Shown piece by piece: positions 6,728-7,807 of a DNA stretch of 7,807 nucleotides. A program made the position numbers and the translations under genes. Within the stretch, counting starts at the first letter, position 1; each line of letters starts with the position of its first letter. Below the pieces are notes generated by a model. That model searched no databases, had not been told where the DNA came from, and saw nothing but the letters and a program-made list of their open reading frames with translations. The stretch is from JACKOD01 sp041591635. Lineage in GTDB: Bacteria > Pseudomonadota > Gammaproteobacteria > Pseudomonadales > Oleiphilaceae. The stretch lies in NCBI GenBank assembly GCA_041591635.1, contig JBFHRO010000152.1, positions 1 to 7,807 on the forward strand, read 5' to 3'.

Positions 6728-6832
6728 ATGGGACTGAAGTGGGCGCCTTGTGGCATGGTTTTTTTCGACAAAGTCGCTGCCAGCCAATACTATCTAGCGG
6801 GCAAGGACTATCTGGCAGGCAAGGGTCGATAG
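6728..6832 (+). CDS. Possible 34-aa small ORF beside the LexA operator
   Basis: A 34-codon frame starting ATG at 6728 (or ATG at 6755 for 25 aa) and ending TAG, 36 bases right of LexA box 2. The peptide begins MGLKWAPCGMVFFDK and ends in a repeated YLAGKD/YLAGKG followed by Arg. The repeat is encoded by two adjacent 18-bp units whose two base differences are both silent (CTA/CTG Leu, GCG/GCA Ala), a hint of selection on this frame. Against it, no good ribosome site precedes either ATG, and the peptide is not hydrophobic enough to be a TisB-like toxin. It shares the frame of the gene at 6866, but stops at 6830 and 6842 separate them. It might be an SOS peptide, a leader or a remnant. I do not recognise it. 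Confidence 0.27.
   Translation: MGLKWAPCGMVFFDKVAASQYYLAGKDYLAGKGR
6789..6824 (+). repeat. Tandem direct repeat, two 18-bp units
   Basis: ACTATCTAGCGGGCAAGG (6789-6806) is followed at once by ACTATCTGGCAGGCAAGG (6807-6824), 16 of 18 bases identical. The unit length is a multiple of three and lies within the 34-codon frame. Confidence 0.85.
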
Positions 6833-6865
6833 CGGTTGAGTTGAATGGGCGATCAGGGGAAACGT

Positions 6866-7807
6866 ATGAAAGTCGCAGCAGGCAAGGTATTGGGTTGGTT
6901 AGGGTGCGGTCTGCTGTGGATGGTCGCCGCGGGGCGCTTGTCGGCCGCCGGGCTGGAAGCCGAGGTGGGGCTGGAGGGGCGGTATTTTCCAAAAGCCGGG
7001 TTAAACGGGCAGGCACAGGAGAATGTTTCGCTGCGATTTCAGCCAGCCTATCATCATAGATCTGCCGATGGTAACGACAGTCTTGAGTTTGTGTTGTTTG
7101 GCCGTTTTGATCAGCATGATGATGAGCGCACCCATGTGGATGTGCGCGAATTCGCCTGGACGCATGCCGAGTCGAGCTACGAACTGCGCCTGGGAATCAG
7201 CAAGGTGTTTTGGGGCGTGACCGAGTCTGTGCATCTGGTGGATATCATCAATCAAACGGATCTGGTGGAAAACACCGACGGCGAAGAGAAACTCGGCCAG
7301 CCGATGCTGCGATTTTCGACCGAGCGCCCCTGGGGGACACTGGATCTTTACACGCTGTTTTACCACCGGGCCAAGACCTACCCAGGCAAAGACGGGCGCC
7401 TGGGTCTGCCGCTGGAAGTGGATCAGGACGACATTGAGTATGACTCCGGGCGGGGACGTCACTCGGTCGACTTTGCGGCCCGTTATTACCAGTACTTTGG
7501 CAATCTCGATGTTTCTCTGAATTATTTCGCAGGAACCTCGCGGGATCCTTTGCTGTATTTCAACCAGAATCTGCTGGCCCCCCGATTCAAGCAGCGGTAC
7601 ACCACCATTGATCAGTTTGGCTTGACGCTGCAGTACATCTGGGATCAGTGGCTATTCAAATTTGAAGGGATACGTCGCTCGGGCCAAGGGGAGCATTATC
7701 TGGCCGCTGTGGGTGGCTTCGAGTTTACTCAGGTGGGGGCGATTGGCTCGGAGCTCGATGTCGGCTGGCTCATGGAGTACCTCTATGATGACCGCCAGAA
7801 GCAGGCC
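6866..7807 (+). CDS. Secreted outer-membrane beta-barrel-like protein, N-terminal 314 residues (3' end outside window)
   Basis: The frame is open from the ATG at 6866 to the window edge. AGGGGA (6855-6860) lies five bases before the start; an in-frame ATG at 6845 has no such site. The product begins with a signal peptide (MKVAAGKVLGWLGCGLLWMV, then AAGRLSAA, with cleavage near residue 27). The mature part alternates polar and hydrophobic/aromatic residues in short strands (FVLFGRF, FAWTHAESSYELRLG, LDLYTLFYHRA, FAARYYQYFG, LDVSLNYFAG, LTLQYIWDQWLFKFEGI, SELDVGWLMEYLY), as expected of an outer-membrane barrel. The segment LGISKVFWGVTESVHLVDII followed by NQTDLVEN recalls the 'RxGRQ..WGE..x..DxxNP' region of DUF1302 and porin-like proteins, so a substrate-specific porin or DUF1302 relative is likely, but the family is not certain. 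It is the first confident gene to the right of the LexA boxes, 174 bases away, so SOS control is possible but unproven. Confidence 0.78.
   Translation, partial: MKVAAGKVLGWLGCGLLWMVAAGRLSAAGLEAEVGLEGRYFPKAGLNGQAQENVSLRFQPAYHHRSADGNDSLEFVLFGRFDQHDDERTHVDVREFAWTHAESSYELRLGISKVFWGVTESVHLVDIINQTDLVENTDGEEKLGQPMLRFSTERPWGTLDLYTLFYHRAKTYPGKDGRLGLPLEVDQDDIEYDSGRGRHSVDFAARYYQYFGNLDVSLNYFAGTSRDPLLYFNQNLLAPRFKQRYTTIDQFGLTLQYIWDQWLFKFEGIRRSGQGEHYLAAVGGFEFTQVGAIGSELDVGWLMEYLYDDRQKQA

Noticed and set aside
6592..6771. A 60-codon N-terminal extension of lexA to an ATG at 6771
   Set aside because: It would run through both LexA boxes and the promoter. The family N-terminus and the 202-aa length match the ATG at 6591, and the cleavage and catalytic residues then fall at E. 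coli numbering.
7001..7462. 153-codon minus-strand frame opposite the outer-membrane protein gene
   Set aside because: The plus strand is open to the window edge with a signal peptide, ribosome site and barrel-like strands; the minus frame shows none of these.

Overview
The window looks like chromosomal DNA of a free-living gammaproteobacterium, probably from the Pseudomonas/Oceanospirillales/Alteromonadales side. The evidence is a LexA that keeps E. coli numbering at its cleavage and catalytic residues, LexA boxes of the CTGT-N8-ACAG type, a Pat/PatZ-type lysine acetyltransferase, a DUF1329 protein, and a small-gene neighbourhood of lexA that I recall as resembling Pseudomonas. The genus cannot be fixed from this sequence. 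There is no sign of phage, transposon, tRNA, rRNA or CRISPR, and no broken gene.

Layout: (1) 1-1100 (+) is the 3' end of a large acyl-CoA-synthetase-like/ATP-grasp/GNAT protein acetyltransferase. (2) 1156-3210 (-) is a two-gene signalling operon: a response regulator fused to a CheC-type phosphatase domain, then a PAS-GGDEF diguanylate cyclase. It is convergent with the acetyltransferase, with a hairpin in the 55-bp gap. (3) 3328-4698 (-) is an exported DUF1329 protein with a TTG start and a strong Shine-Dalgarno. (4) 4951-5496 (+) is a DUF6586-like cytosolic protein and 5714-5962 (+) a small 82-aa protein, both of unknown function. (5) 5983-6591 (-) is lexA, convergent with the 82-aa gene. 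Its promoter holds two LexA boxes (6657-6672 and 6676-6691). (6) 6866-7807 (+) is the 5' part of a secreted outer-membrane beta-barrel-like protein that runs off the window. Between the LexA boxes and this gene lies a 34-codon ORF (6728-6832) with an in-frame tandem 18-bp repeat.

How the parts work together: the signalling pair probably couples a phosphorelay to c-di-GMP synthesis. The regulator has a complete receiver site and one intact CheC phosphatase motif, so it may dephosphorylate itself or a partner receiver, while its operon partner makes c-di-GMP. LexA represses its own promoter through the paired boxes. Because the boxes sit between divergent transcription units, they may also control the rightward unit. 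The most intriguing points are the CheC motif geometry in the response regulator, and the tiny ORF next to the LexA operator whose repeat differs only at synonymous positions.
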